Of a stretch of 44,418 nucleotides of DNA, positions 31,048-39,722 are shown piece after piece. The position numbers and the translations under genes are program-made. Source of the DNA: Oceanobacillus bengalensis (GTDB taxonomy: Bacteria; Bacillota; Bacilli; Bacillales; Amphibacillaceae); the NCBI RefSeq assembly GCF_003628445.1, contig NZ_RBZO01000032.1:1-44418 (forward strand), in the 5' to 3' direction. Under the pieces are notes generated by a model, which worked only from the letters and a program-made list of their open reading frames with translations, ran no database searches and was not told the DNA's origin. How positions within the stretch are numbered: the first letter of the stretch is position 1; every line of letters begins with the position of its first letter.

Positions 31048-31617
31048 GTGGATTATAGAGAATATTGGGATGAAATTTATGTGAAAACAGAGCAATTTAA
31101 TGAGCTAATATCAGCCTATTGGAATACTTATTCCAATATTGGTACATGGCAGTTTTGGGTAACTTTGCTGTTTTTTGTTCTTCCATTGGTTTTACTTTTC
31201 TTTACAGTTGATCGAGATAGGATATTTGAAGTCCTTTTCTTTGGCTATACGGTACATATCTTATGGACTTACGCCAGTATGTTTCTTGAAAGAATGAATT
31301 TCATGAATCATACATACTTTCTTTTACCTACTCTGCCATATTCTTTGAATATAACGGCATCCGTACTTCCTGTGGGATTTTTGCTTTTATATCAGTATAC
31401 AACAAAACATAAGAGGAATTTTTATATGTATTCCATTCTGTTAAGTGCAGTATTTGCATTTGGTTTTGCAATGATAGAAGAATGGATGGGCTTACTAGAG
31501 TTTCATAAGGGAGCAAATAATTTCCATATATTCCTTGTTGACCTTGCAGTAGTCTTTATATCCTACTGGTTTACATTGTTTATAAAGCGATTAAAGTATA
31601 AACATTCTAAAAAGTAA
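31048..31617 (+). CDS. CBO0543-like small integral membrane protein
   Basis: 189 residues with five or so membrane spans (about 36-54, 60-80, 92-115, 126-143 and 160-180), a short N-terminal tail and a lysine-rich C-terminus (KRLKYKHSKK). The pattern, with FMNHTYFLLPTLPYS and the EEWMGLLEFHKG loop, resembles the CBO0543 family of Bacillales and clostridial membrane proteins of unknown role, often found as several paralogues in spore formers. The start is GTG at 31048 after AGGAGG. Family call is from recall. Confidence 0.65.
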   Translation: MDYREYWDEIYVKTEQFNELISAYWNTYSNIGTWQFWVTLLFFVLPLVLLFFTVDRDRIFEVLFFGYTVHILWTYASMFLERMNFMNHTYFLLPTLPYSLNITASVLPVGFLLLYQYTTKHKRNFYMYSILLSAVFAFGFAMIEEWMGLLEFHKGANNFHIFLVDLAVVFISYWFTLFIKRLKYKHSKK

Positions 31618-31663
31618 TCCAAGAGGGACTTAATAGCGTTTATTTGAATTTTGGGGTGATAGG

Positions 31664-31903
31664 ATGACACGAAATTATATTGCAGTGACGTATGATGTTT
31701 GCAATCATAATAATCTATATGAAGATTTGAATGAATATCCTTTAGATATGTCTATAGATATAGATAAGCAAATAAGGGAATTCGCGAAAATGGATGTTGC
31801 CCCCTTAATAAAGGTTTATGTATCAGATACAAGTGACTTTAAAGCGTTCAGATTGTATAGAGAATATAAATTTAATGAATATGAGTGTAGTTGTAGTCAA
31901 TAG
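31664..31903 (+). CDS. Small hypothetical protein
   Basis: 79 residues, acidic, no recognised family, no membrane span. ATG follows GGGGTGAT with good spacing, 46 nt after the previous gene, so it may share its transcript. The tail is aromatic and cysteine-containing (YKFNEYECSCSQ). The 239 nt that follow show no gene. They hold a CGCTAATCAGAGCG hairpin near 31999-32012. Confidence 0.45.
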   Translation: MTRNYIAVTYDVCNHNNLYEDLNEYPLDMSIDIDKQIREFAKMDVAPLIKVYVSDTSDFKAFRLYREYKFNEYECSCSQ

Positions 31904-32142
31904 GAGATATATAGATAGAAGCAAAGTGGAGGTGAAAGGGTATAGTCATCCAGATCAGTCTGTTACGATTTGTGCAATCCCCCTATAAGGGAGGAGACTC
32001 GCTAATCAGAGCGATTAAATACCCCACCTTCTTAGCTGTAAAATAAGCCCCTCGTAATTCAGTCTTTCTTAAATCTTCCTGTTAATTTCCTACCAGCGCA
32101 ATCAACCACTGCGATTTTCACATTTCTAATTGTTTATTTAAC

Positions 32143-33321
32143 TTATTTTGCAATATTAGCACTGTTAATGTTTTTTCGAGATTCTTTTCTATTAACCATG
32201 GATAAAGACACAACAAAAAGGGCAAATAATGCAAATACCCCACCAACTATGGGATTCATCTCGATACCAGCACGCTCAATGACAACTCCGCCGATCATAG
32301 AACCAAATGCAATTCCAAAATGCTGTGCGGAATTATTTATGCTCTGTTGAATATCAGAAGTTTCTGGTGCAGAGTCGATTAGGTAGCTTTGTATGGCTGG
32401 TGTGACTGCCCAGCTCAGCATACTCCAAATCATCATAACAATGATAAATGCAGGGAAAAAGTCTAACGTAAATGGAATGGAAGAAATCGATATTGTGAAA
32501 ATAATGATTACCCCAATTATTGTTTTTTGCGGACCGAAGCGATCCGATAAGAATCCTCCAAAACCGCCGCCGATGATTGCTGCTACTCCAAACAATAATA
32601 AGATGATGCTAATCCAATTTCCTTCTAGTCCAAAAGTCGTTTGCAAGTACGGTGTGAGATAAGCATATAGCGTTAAATGTCCTGATAGGAATAAAAGGGA
32701 CGTTAGCTGTATCAATATAATTTTTCTACTTTTCAATGACCGCAACTGTTCTTTTAATGGAATGCCTGGTTTAGGCTCCATTTTGCCCATGAAGAAATAG
32801 ATGCAAGTAATGGACAGAACGGTAAGAATAACGATTAGTAAGAATGGAGCACGCCAGCCAAAGACATTACCGAGCACTAAACCCAACGGGACACCAAGTA
32901 CTAGTGATGCAGTTACTCCCATAAATACGACTCCAATTGCCCGAGCACGATAGGATTCCGATACAATATTTGATGCAATAGTCACACATAATGAAATAAG
33001 TAATGATGCGCTCATCCCCGATAACACTCGAGCAAGTAAAAGAATCGTATAGCCTGGACTTAGCATGGCTAAAACGTTCGCAAAAAGAAACACGAGCAAT
33101 GTGAATAGGATGAGCTTTTTCCTTTCTACCTTAGAAGTTATCGATAAAAGAATTGGGCCAGAAATGGCATACGCAAAGGAAAAAATTGAAATTAACATGC
33201 CTACTTTTCCAAGTGAGACATTGAGATCGTGGGCAACTAAGTGGAGAATACCCCCTAAAATTAATTCTACTAAACCAACAACAAAAGAAACAATTGTCAG
33301 TAGGTACACACGCTTATCCAT
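32143..33321 (-). CDS. MFS transporter (DHA1-type efflux)
   Basis: 392 residues with twelve membrane spans, a drug:proton antiporter of the major facilitator superfamily. Between spans 2 and 3, SITSKVERKKLIL fits motif A. LARVLSGMSASL and GVPLGLVLGNVFGWRAPF are the motif B and C regions typical of exporters. The repeat of motif A, GGFLSDRFGPQKT, marks the second half. ATG at 33321 lies 4 nt after GAGGTG. The ATG at 33333 has no spaced site. It is divergent from a TrmB-like regulator with a shared palindrome in between, so the regulator probably controls it. The substrate is unknown. Confidence 0.87.
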   Translation of the reverse strand: MDKRVYLLTIVSFVVGLVELILGGILHLVAHDLNVSLGKVGMLISIFSFAYAISGPILLSITSKVERKKLILFTLLVFLFANVLAMLSPGYTILLLARVLSGMSASLLISLCVTIASNIVSESYRARAIGVVFMGVTASLVLGVPLGLVLGNVFGWRAPFLLIVILTVLSITCIYFFMGKMEPKPGIPLKEQLRSLKSRKIILIQLTSLLFLSGHLTLYAYLTPYLQTTFGLEGNWISIILLLFGVAAIIGGGFGGFLSDRFGPQKTIIGVIIIFTISISSIPFTLDFFPAFIIVMMIWSMLSWAVTPAIQSYLIDSAPETSDIQQSINNSAQHFGIAFGSMIGGVVIERAGIEMNPIVGGVFALFALFVVSLSMVNRKESRKNINSANIAK

Positions 33322-33348
33322 AAAACACCTCATTATTAATAATGTATA

Positions 33349-33368
33349 GTTACCACTAAAAGGGTAAC
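33349..33368. promoter_or_regulatory. Operator palindrome between MFS and TrmB-like genes
   Basis: GTTACC-N8-GGTAAC is a perfect 6-bp inverted repeat in a 20-bp frame, immediately upstream of a minus-strand TATACA -10-like element (33348-33343) for the transporter. This is a likely binding site for the divergently encoded regulator. Confidence 0.55.
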
Positions 33369-33474
33369 GTTTATCAGAATAACATTTTGCATTTAGAAAA
33401 ACAAGTGGAAATAAACATATAGTTTGGTTATGCTAAGTGAAGAGACTATATCAATTTACAAATGAGGGGATTCA

Positions 33475-34233
33475 ATGCTTCAACAATTTGGTTTTACACA
33501 ATATGAAAGTCAAGTGTATACATCGCTTATTACGATTAATCAGGCTCTTGATGCAACAGCTATTGTAAAGCGGTCTGGCGTTCCTCGTTCAAAAGTCTAT
33601 GAGGTTTTAAATAGACTTGTAGTTAGGGGTATTGTGTTAGAGGCGACTGTTGAGAAGAAGCGCCAATACACGGCACTGCCGATGGAGATGTTGATTGAGA
33701 AATTAAAAACAGATTTTGAGCTAAATATAGAAGAACTGAGGAAAATAGAAGTAGAGGAAGTGGAAGTGGATGATCGAGTTTGGACATTAAAAGATAATCA
33801 ATCAATCACCTCTGTAATAAAGGAATTGTCAAAGGAAGCGACAAAATCAATTTTTATCTCCGCATGGGCAGATGATTTACAAAATTACTTGCCTTTACTT
33901 GAAAAAAAATATCAGGGTGGTTTGGAAGTGGTTATTCACGTAATTGGAAAAATTAATACCATTATCCCAACGGTTTACACGCTGATTCCTAATCAAAGCC
34001 ATAATATGCTAGAACGAGGCAGAATTTTGATTGTTGATGATCGTGAAATGTTATTTGCGGGAATGGAAGAGGGAAGTTGGCAAGCCATTCGGACACAATC
34101 GCCACCACTCGTAAAGTTTTTTACGGAATTTTTCTATCATGATGTTGTTCTAACTAAAATCACGGAGCGCTATCATAATATTGTGATGGAAGATGAAGAC
34201 ATTAAAAAAATGCTTCTGAAACTTCGTTATTAA
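33475..34233 (+). CDS. TrmB family transcriptional regulator
   Basis: 252 residues. The N-terminal winged helix (LQQFGFTQYESQVYTSLITI, then VPRSKVYEVLNRLVVRGIV) is the TrmB signature, followed by a short coiled coil (about 80-95). The C-terminal effector domain (about 105-250, FISAWADDLQNYLPLLEKKY) resembles the phospholipase D-like TrmB sensor fold. Such proteins often bind sugars or other small molecules. It is divergent from the MFS gene, with the palindrome at 33349-33368. GAGGGG precedes the ATG with suitable spacing. A role as repressor of the exporter is inferred. Confidence 0.85.
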   Translation: MLQQFGFTQYESQVYTSLITINQALDATAIVKRSGVPRSKVYEVLNRLVVRGIVLEATVEKKRQYTALPMEMLIEKLKTDFELNIEELRKIEVEEVEVDDRVWTLKDNQSITSVIKELSKEATKSIFISAWADDLQNYLPLLEKKYQGGLEVVIHVIGKINTIIPTVYTLIPNQSHNMLERGRILIVDDREMLFAGMEEGSWQAIRTQSPPLVKFFTEFFYHDVVLTKITERYHNIVMEDEDIKKMLLKLRY

Positions 34234-34266
34234 AGGTGTACAAATAAAAGCAAAGGGGATGAAGAA

Positions 34267-34689
34267 ATGGAGATAATTCAGCAGTGGAAAAAAGATGATA
34301 GTGAATTTATCAGGAAGAAATTAATCGAGTATAATATGGAACAACTTCCTGATGAGCTTAAAACTCCCAATGAAGCTATTAGTTTTGTTTTGAAAGATGT
34401 TGAAGGAAGAATAGTAGGTGGAATTACAGGCAATATGTATTGGCATAGCTTGCACGTTGATTTCTTATGGGTAGATGAAAGTGTTAGAAATGAGGGTTAT
34501 GGAAGTAAATTGCTAAGGAAAATGGAAGACTTCGCACAAGACAAAGCATGTCGACTTATACATTTAGATACGTTTAGCTTCCAAGCTCCTGAATTTTATA
34601 AAAAAAATGGATATGAAGTTTTCGGTACGATTGAAAATCATCCAAAGGGATTTAATCAATATTTCTTACAGAAAAGATATGATAAATGA
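34267..34689 (+). CDS. GNAT family N-acetyltransferase
   Basis: 140 residues with a GNAT fold. The acetyl-CoA loop is VDESVRNEGYGSKLLRKMED (about 75-94, R/Q-x-x-G-x-G/A type: RNEGYGS). The C-terminal FYKKNGYEVFGTIENHP is typical. The acceptor is unknown. ATG follows GGGGATGA with normal spacing, 33 nt after the regulator, so it may be co-transcribed with it. Confidence 0.87.
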   Translation: MEIIQQWKKDDSEFIRKKLIEYNMEQLPDELKTPNEAISFVLKDVEGRIVGGITGNMYWHSLHVDFLWVDESVRNEGYGSKLLRKMEDFAQDKACRLIHLDTFSFQAPEFYKKNGYEVFGTIENHPKGFNQYFLQKRYDK

Positions 34690-34895
34690 AAAAGATTGGA
34701 TCACCTCGTTCTTAGGATCTAAATAGAGCAATTTGTAGAATCATGGAAAAAGGTATGATAATCGAATCGTTTGGGGAACAGTGTGAAAATAGATAAGAAA
34801 TAGATTAATACGGATTTTTTTTGATTTGTAACTTTAAGGTATATAATGTAAAAGAAGGGTTTTATTCTTAAATAACATCATGGGAGGCATTTTAC

Positions 34896-35645
34896 ATGAA
34901 TAAAGTTGCTATTATTACAGGTGCTGGAAGTGGCTTAGGACAAGCTACTGCAGTTCAATTAGCAGAAAAGGGAGTTAACATTGCTGTAGTCGATGTTAGC
35001 GAAAAAGGCGGAAACGAAACGGTAGAAATGGTGAAAAAATCGGGAGCAGATGCTATTTTCATTAAAGCCGATGTATCAAAAGCAGAAGAAGTGAAGAATT
35101 ATGTTGATAAAACAGTTGAACACTTTGGTACAATCGATTATTTCTTTAATAATGCGGGGATCTCTGGTAGTGGGCAATTCTTCTTGAATACGAAAGTAGA
35201 AGAAATTGACCAAATCGTTGGTATTAACTTGCTTGGAGCTTTATACGGTGTCCGTTATGTTTCATAAGTAATGTTAAAAAATGGTGGAGGTTCTATTGTT
35301 AATACAGCTTCCAGTGCTGGTGTGATAGGACAAGACTCTGTGGTGACTTATTCAGCTACAAAACATGGCATTGTTGGTTTAACGAAGAGTATGGTTGCCG
35401 AGTATGCGAAAGACGGATTACGTGTAAATGCGATTGCTCCAGGGCCAACTGAAACACCAATGGTTAAAAAGTTTTATGAAGATAATCCTGAAATGAAAGC
35501 TAATGCAACAAGCGGTATACCACAAAAACGTTTAGGTACACCTGAAGAAGTAGCTGAACTTGTAACATTCCTATTAACTTCTAAAGCACAATACATCAAT
35601 GGAGAAGTTATTCGTATTGATGGTGGATTTACAAATACAAAATAA
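34896..35645 (+). pseudogene. Short-chain dehydrogenase/reductase with internal stop
   Basis: A classical SDR of 249 codons, intact except for TAA at codon 124 (35265-35267). NAD(P) motif TGAGSGLG (about 9-16), NNAG (about 87-90), catalytic Ser in TASSAG and YSATKHG as the Tyr-x3-Lys pair, with PGPTETPM and a C-terminal GGFTNTK. The halves are in the same frame, so one base change (such as CAA or AAA to TAA) explains it. The first part lacks the catalytic residues and the second lacks the cofactor loop, so neither should work alone. GGGAGG precedes the ATG, and TATAAT lies at 34842-34847. Confidence 0.85.
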
Positions 35646-35685
35646 TTTAAAGTGAGTATTTTTATTTTGAGGTTTGACAATATTT

Positions 35686-35718
35686 CTCGGGTTTTTCAAT
35701 AATAACCCGGGATTTTTT
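35686..35718 (+). terminator. Terminator of the SDR gene
   Basis: Stem CTCGGGTT / AACCCGGG (35686-35693 with 35704-35711), then A and six T. Same sequence family as the island-edge terminator at 14208-14242. Confidence 0.75.
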
Positions 35719-35875
35719 GTGTTTTTTAATCGTTTTTAATGACAAAACTTACTATAGTTTGATAAAAAGTACTGAAGCATGATATAAGTGTAAAAGTAAC
35801 GGAGATATTTTTACTTTTAATTTTGGGACAGGAATTTGAACTAGGGTCCCATCATGAGAGGATTTGAATTTAAAT

Positions 35876-36829
35876 ATGACAGATAATTTTTGGCGTGATC
35901 TACCACGACCGTTTTTTATACTAGCACCAATGGAAGATGTGACGGATGTTGTCTTTCGTCATGTCGTGAGCGAAGCAGCTAGACCTGATGTGTTTTTCAC
36001 AGAGTTTACAAATACAGTGAGTTATTGTCACCCAGAAGGAAAGCAAAGTGTGCGTGGACGTTTGACTTTTACAGAAGATGAACAACCAATTGTGGCTCAT
36101 ATATGGGGGGATAAGCCTGAATATTTTCGTGAAATGAGTATTGGTATGGCAGAAGAAGGATTTAAAGGTGTGGATATTAATATGGGATGCCCTGTACCTA
36201 ATGTAGCATCAAAAGGGAAGGGCGCGGGTCTAATTCGTTATCCTGAAGTAGCAGCTGAATTGATCGAAGCAGCAAAAGCAGGAGGACTGCCCGTAAGTGT
36301 GAAGACAAGACTCGGTTACACGGATGTAGACGAATGGCGTGATTGGCTGACACATATATTGAAGCAAGACATTGCTAACCTTTCCATTCATCTGCGTACA
36401 AGAAAGGAAATGAGTAAAGTCGATGCGCATTGGGAAGTGATTCCAGAGATAAAAAAACTACGTGATCAAGTGGCACCAGATACACTTCTTACAATCAATG
36501 GAGACATCCCTGATAGGCAAACTGGCATGGAGCTTGTTAATAAATATGGTGTTGATGGGGTTATGATTGGTCGTGGTATTTTTAAAAATCCATTTGCCTT
36601 TGAAAAAGAGCCAAAAGAACACAGTAGTGAGGAATTGCTTGATCTCTTGAGATTGCAGCTGGATCTTTTTGACAAATATTCAAAAATAGAACCCCGACAA
36701 TTCAAACCGCTTCGTCGCTTTTTTAAGATATATGTAAAAGGGTTTCGAGGAGCAAGTGAATTAAGAAATGAATTGATGAGTACAGAGACAACAGATGAAG
36801 TACGTGCATTGCTCGATAACTTTGAGTAA
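35876..36829 (+). CDS. tRNA-dihydrouridine synthase
   Basis: An FMN enzyme that reduces uridines in the tRNA D-loop. The Dus signatures are [36 protein letters not shown] with catalytic C105, SVKTRLGY, and INGDIPD...[13 protein letters not shown] for the FMN phosphate. The sequence is very close in pattern to B. subtilis YfjN, a second Dus of about 325 residues. Chosen start: ATG at 35876 ([13 protein letters not shown], 317 residues). The TTG at 35864 is only 2 nt from GAGAGG. The distance from GAGAGG to 35876 is longer than usual, so the start is uncertain. A bidirectional terminator follows. Confidence 0.93.
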   Translation: MTDNFWRDLPRPFFILAPMEDVTDVVFRHVVSEAARPDVFFTEFTNTVSYCHPEGKQSVRGRLTFTEDEQPIVAHIWGDKPEYFREMSIGMAEEGFKGVDINMGCPVPNVASKGKGAGLIRYPEVAAELIEAAKAGGLPVSVKTRLGYTDVDEWRDWLTHILKQDIANLSIHLRTRKEMSKVDAHWEVIPEIKKLRDQVAPDTLLTINGDIPDRQTGMELVNKYGVDGVMIGRGIFKNPFAFEKEPKEHSSEELLDLLRLQLDLFDKYSKIEPRQFKPLRRFFKIYVKGFRGASELRNELMSTETTDEVRALLDNFE

Positions 36830-36869
36830 GAGAAATGTTGTGAGAAATGAAATGTAGATACTAACTGAA

Positions 36870-36908
36870 AAAAAGTAGCAGGGTACCTAGATTACCCTGC
36901 TACTTTTT
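36870..36908. terminator. Bidirectional terminator between dus and Nramp-like gene
   Basis: Perfect 16-bp stem AAAAAGTAGCAGGGTA / TACCCTGCTACTTTTT with a 7-nt loop. The A run on one side and T run on the other serve both converging genes. Confidence 0.9.
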
Positions 36909-36919
36909 GCTTTTTTACT

Positions 36920-38125
36920 TTACAATATCCCGAAAGAGTTAAGTGATAGTAGTAACGTAACAGCAAAAATTGCCCACCCAGCAATGTTAACCCATAATGG
37001 ATTCGTATTCTCGCCAAGTAAACGTTTATTATTCATAACGAACATTAATAATAAAACAATTACAGGTAAGATGAGTCCATTTGCATATTGAGAGAATAAT
37101 ATAAGTTCAATTGGACTGTAGCCAATTGCTGAAAATATAATTCCGATTGCTAAAATGGTTATCCAAATAAAACGGAATCCACGAGATTTAAGATCACTAC
37201 TCCAACCAAGGACACCAGTTGTCGCATATGCAGCTGCTAATGGTGCAGTCATAGCAGATGTTACTCCCGCAGCAAATATCCCGATTGAAAATACATACTT
37301 AGCCCATGAACCTAATAATGGTTCTAATTGTACGGCCATTTCAGTTGGATCACTTATACCTGTACCATATGGGAAAGCAACAGCAGCAGATACCATAATC
37401 GAAACAGTAATTACCATAACAATTAGAAGGGAGAAGATAATGTCAAAACGACTTTCTCCTAATCCTGATTTATCTTTCCATCGTTCCTGTACGGTAGATG
37501 ACTGTAAAAATAAGGTGTACGGTACAATCGTTGTCCCGATTAAGGAAACGACAAGTAATGTTGTCCCGTCTGGAATTGTTGGTACAAAACCAGTTAACAT
37601 CTCACTTAAGTCAGGCCTAACTACGATAGCTGTTAGGAAAAAGCTTAGACTTATTATTAGTATTAGGACAACAAATATTCTTTCAATTGTTTTATAATTT
37701 CCAAACCAAAGAAGCAATCCAGAAACAAGACCTACAACTATTCCCCATATATTAACGGGGATGTTTGTGATCGTTGCTAAGCCAATCGCACCACCAGTAA
37801 TATTACCTGCTTCATATGCGGCATTACCAATGGTAACAGCTGAAATAATTAGTACAATGATTACCGTCTTTAATACTGGGTTTGTGAACTGCCGACGAAA
37901 GGCAGTACCTAAATCGATACGTGATACGACACCTAGTCTGGTAGACATCTCTTGTAAGAACATTGTTGCAATAATGGAAAAGACAACAGCCCATATAAGA
38001 GCATAGCCAAATTCTGCACCAGTTTGTGATGCTGTAGCAATTGTCCCAGGTCCAACAATCGCAGCTGCAACAATTGCTCCCGGTCCAACATTTTTTAATT
38101 TTTCTAAAAATCCTTTTTTATGCAT
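36920..38125 (-). CDS. Nramp-family transporter with atypical metal-site motifs
   Basis: 401 residues with eleven or so membrane spans, clearly Nramp-like (NVGPGAIVAAAIVGPGTIAT, AEFGYALIW, LQEMSTRLGVV). The usual DPGN of span 1 is GPGT (residues 25-28), and the usual MPH of span 6 is VPY (201-203). Asp, Asn, Met and His that bind Mn/Fe are thus missing. The same GPGT form occurs in the B. subtilis YcsG clade, found with 5-oxoprolinase genes, so the substrate may not be a transition metal. ATG follows GGAGGG. It is transcribed alone from a promoter with a TetR-type palindrome (38240-38268). Confidence 0.85.
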   Translation of the reverse strand: MHKKGFLEKLKNVGPGAIVAAAIVGPGTIATASQTGAEFGYALIWAVVFSIIATMFLQEMSTRLGVVSRIDLGTAFRRQFTNPVLKTVIIVLIISAVTIGNAAYEAGNITGGAIGLATITNIPVNIWGIVVGLVSGLLLWFGNYKTIERIFVVLILIISLSFFLTAIVVRPDLSEMLTGFVPTIPDGTTLLVVSLIGTTIVPYTLFLQSSTVQERWKDKSGLGESRFDIIFSLLIVMVITVSIMVSAAVAFPYGTGISDPTEMAVQLEPLLGSWAKYVFSIGIFAAGVTSAMTAPLAAAYATTGVLGWSSDLKSRGFRFIWITILAIGIIFSAIGYSPIELILFSQYANGLILPVIVLLLMFVMNNKRLLGENTNPLWVNIAGWAIFAVTLLLSLNSFGIL

Positions 38126-38239
38126 ATTTCCCTCCTGTTATGTGATAATTTTTCTCATTCTAAGTTGCTTGTCCAATCCTTTCCGTAATAACAACTCCTT
38201 TATTTACAGGAACCAATGCAATTAGCTTAAATAACAAAT

Positions 38240-38268
38240 AATATAATGAGCGGTCTCATTAGTATTAA
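38240..38268 (-). promoter_or_regulatory. Promoter of Nramp-like gene with palindromic operator in the spacer
   Basis: On the minus strand TTAATA (38268-38263), 17 nt, TATATT (38245-38240). The palindrome TAATGAG-N4-CTCATTA (38244-38261) fills the spacer. That is where TetR-family repressors commonly bind. The leader to the ATG is about 110 nt. Confidence 0.55.
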
Positions 38269-38638
38269 CTATTTATTGGGAATTACTTTGGGACCCCTGT
38301 AATGGATTTTACTGTTTTTATGGGAAACGCTATTTCTCCCTAAAAACACATAACTCACATAATAACATCGTAAAATGATACTTGTCACTTGTTAATTAGC
38401 TAAAATTGCTCTAAGAATAAAAGTTTAATACTTCAAGCTAATTCGAATTTATATAAAAAATAATAATGGTGGCGGATGGTTTGTTGTTTAAAGCTGGGGA
38501 CACAATAGATAGATGCGAGTTACCAGTTAAACAAAAAAAGGGAATTTAGATCTTTCGACAATATAGGATAAGTTTCTTTAAGTACAGTTATAATAGGTAT
38601 AAAGTTAAAGTGATTCCAAATTAGATAGGAGAATTTCT
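38269..38638. other. Intergenic region before the dehydrogenase gene
   Basis: About 370 nt, no gene seen. TATAAT at 38589-38594 is a plausible -10 for the downstream gene, but no matching -35 is visible. Confidence 0.45.
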
Positions 38639-39532
38639 ATGGATTATAAACATATTACTGTAGCAGGTAGTGGCGTTTTAGGAAGTCAAATTGCTTTCCA
38701 AACTGCTTATAAAGGATTTAATGTATCTGTATACGATATTAATGATGAAGCATTAGAAAAGGCAAAAGAGAGATTTCATCAATTAAAGCCGGTGTATCAA
38801 GAAGACTTAGGCGCTACAAAAGAAGATGTGAATGCTGCTTATAATCGCCTGTCTTTTTATTCCGATTTAAAACAAGCAGTAGAAGGGGCAGATCTAGTAA
38901 TTGAAGCTGTGCCTGAAGTTGTTAAAATAAAAAATGAATTTTACACAAGTTTGGCAAAAGTAGCACCAGAAAAAACAGTATTTGCATCAAATTCATCCAC
39001 ATTGTTGCCAAGTCAATTTGCAGAAGTAACAGGTCGTCCTGAAAAGTTCTTAAATTTACACTTTGCTAATGAAATTTGGAAAAATAATACAGCTGAAGTA
39101 ATGGGGCATTCTGGAACAGATTCGAAAGTTTTTGAAGAGGTTCTTGAATTTGCAAAAGCAATCGGAATGGTCGCTTTACCACTCCATAAAGAACAACCAG
39201 GATATATCTTAAATTCTTTACTTGTTCCATTTTTAGATGCTGGACAGCAACTATTAGTGAAAGGAGTTGCCGACCCAGAAACTATTGATAAAACCTGGAT
39301 GATTGCAACTGGAGCACCAAAAGGTCCATTTGCTATTTTAGATGTGGTTGGCATTAACACACCTTATAACCTTTCTCTTGCAAAAGCTAAAGCTGGAGAT
39401 AAGGATGCTGCTGAGGTTGCAGAATATTTGAAAACGGAGTTCTTAGATAAAGGAAGACTTGGGAAACAGAATGGAAAGGGATTTTATGACTATCCAAATC
39501 CTAAATTTGAAGATCCTGATTTTCTGAAATAA
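38639..39532 (+). CDS. 3-hydroxyacyl-CoA dehydrogenase
   Basis: An NAD-dependent dehydrogenase of 297 residues acting on 3-hydroxyacyl-CoA (probably short chain, as in 3-hydroxybutyryl-CoA dehydrogenase). Rossmann loop GSGVLG (10-15), IEAVPE near 92, SNSSTLLPSQ with the conserved Ser and Asn, and the catalytic His in LNLHFANEIWKNN. The usual HFFNP is HFANE here, a variant of a subgroup. The C-terminal domain has KGPFAILDVVG and GKGFYDYPNP. GGAGA precedes the ATG. It stands alone, not in a beta-oxidation operon, and has its own terminator, so a stand-alone metabolic role is likely. Confidence 0.9.
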   Translation: MDYKHITVAGSGVLGSQIAFQTAYKGFNVSVYDINDEALEKAKERFHQLKPVYQEDLGATKEDVNAAYNRLSFYSDLKQAVEGADLVIEAVPEVVKIKNEFYTSLAKVAPEKTVFASNSSTLLPSQFAEVTGRPEKFLNLHFANEIWKNNTAEVMGHSGTDSKVFEEVLEFAKAIGMVALPLHKEQPGYILNSLLVPFLDAGQQLLVKGVADPETIDKTWMIATGAPKGPFAILDVVGINTPYNLSLAKAKAGDKDAAEVAEYLKTEFLDKGRLGKQNGKGFYDYPNPKFEDPDFLK

Positions 39533-39570
39533 TCGTTGAACAATGCATTAGAATCTAAGATTTAAAACAA

Positions 39571-39608
39571 AAAATGACTAGATCCAATAGGGGTCTAGTC
39601 ATTTTTTT
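39571..39608 (+). terminator. Terminator of the dehydrogenase gene
   Basis: A 15-bp stem AAAATGACTAGATCC / GGGTCTAGTCATTTT with one T-G pair and a 5-nt loop, followed by more T. Confidence 0.88.
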
Positions 39609-39621
39609 CGCCAATGAACAA

Positions 39622-39690
39622 ATCTTAATGTTTTCTTAAGGAATCTATTAAGCTCTTCTTAAGATATCCAAAGTATATTGAGAATAGAAT
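39622..39690 (+). promoter_or_regulatory. Four-site operator array and promoter, first copy
   Basis: Direct repeats related to TTCTTAAG at 39622, 39633, 39645 and 39656 (steps 11, 12, 11 bp): ATCTTAAT, TTCTTAAG, CTATTAAG, TTCTTAAG. Downstream lie TATATT (39674-39679) and TAGAAT (39685-39690). The array fits two dimers of an OmpR-type regulator bound on one face of the helix. It lies upstream of the hydrolase gene, which overlaps or abuts the regulator gene. Confidence 0.7.
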
Positions 39691-39722
39691 TGTTACTTTG
39701 ATAACAGAAGGGGAGAAGGTTT

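Noticed and set aside
31904-32142. IS200/IS605-type element end near the CGCTAATCAGAGCG hairpin
   Set aside because: No TnpA or TnpB sequence and no second end could be found; one hairpin is not enough.
35265-35267. Recoding of TAA in the SDR gene as a programmed event
   Set aside because: No readthrough context or downstream structure is visible. A plain nonsense mutation is simpler.
35800-35875. T-box or other riboswitch before the dihydrouridine synthase gene
   Set aside because: GGGTCCC is present but the conserved T-box sequence and a following terminator are absent.
39622-39664. A simple AT-rich or phase-variable repeat
   Set aside because: The spacing of 11, 12 and 11 bp is repeated exactly at the second promoter, which fits regulator half-sites better than slippage repeats.
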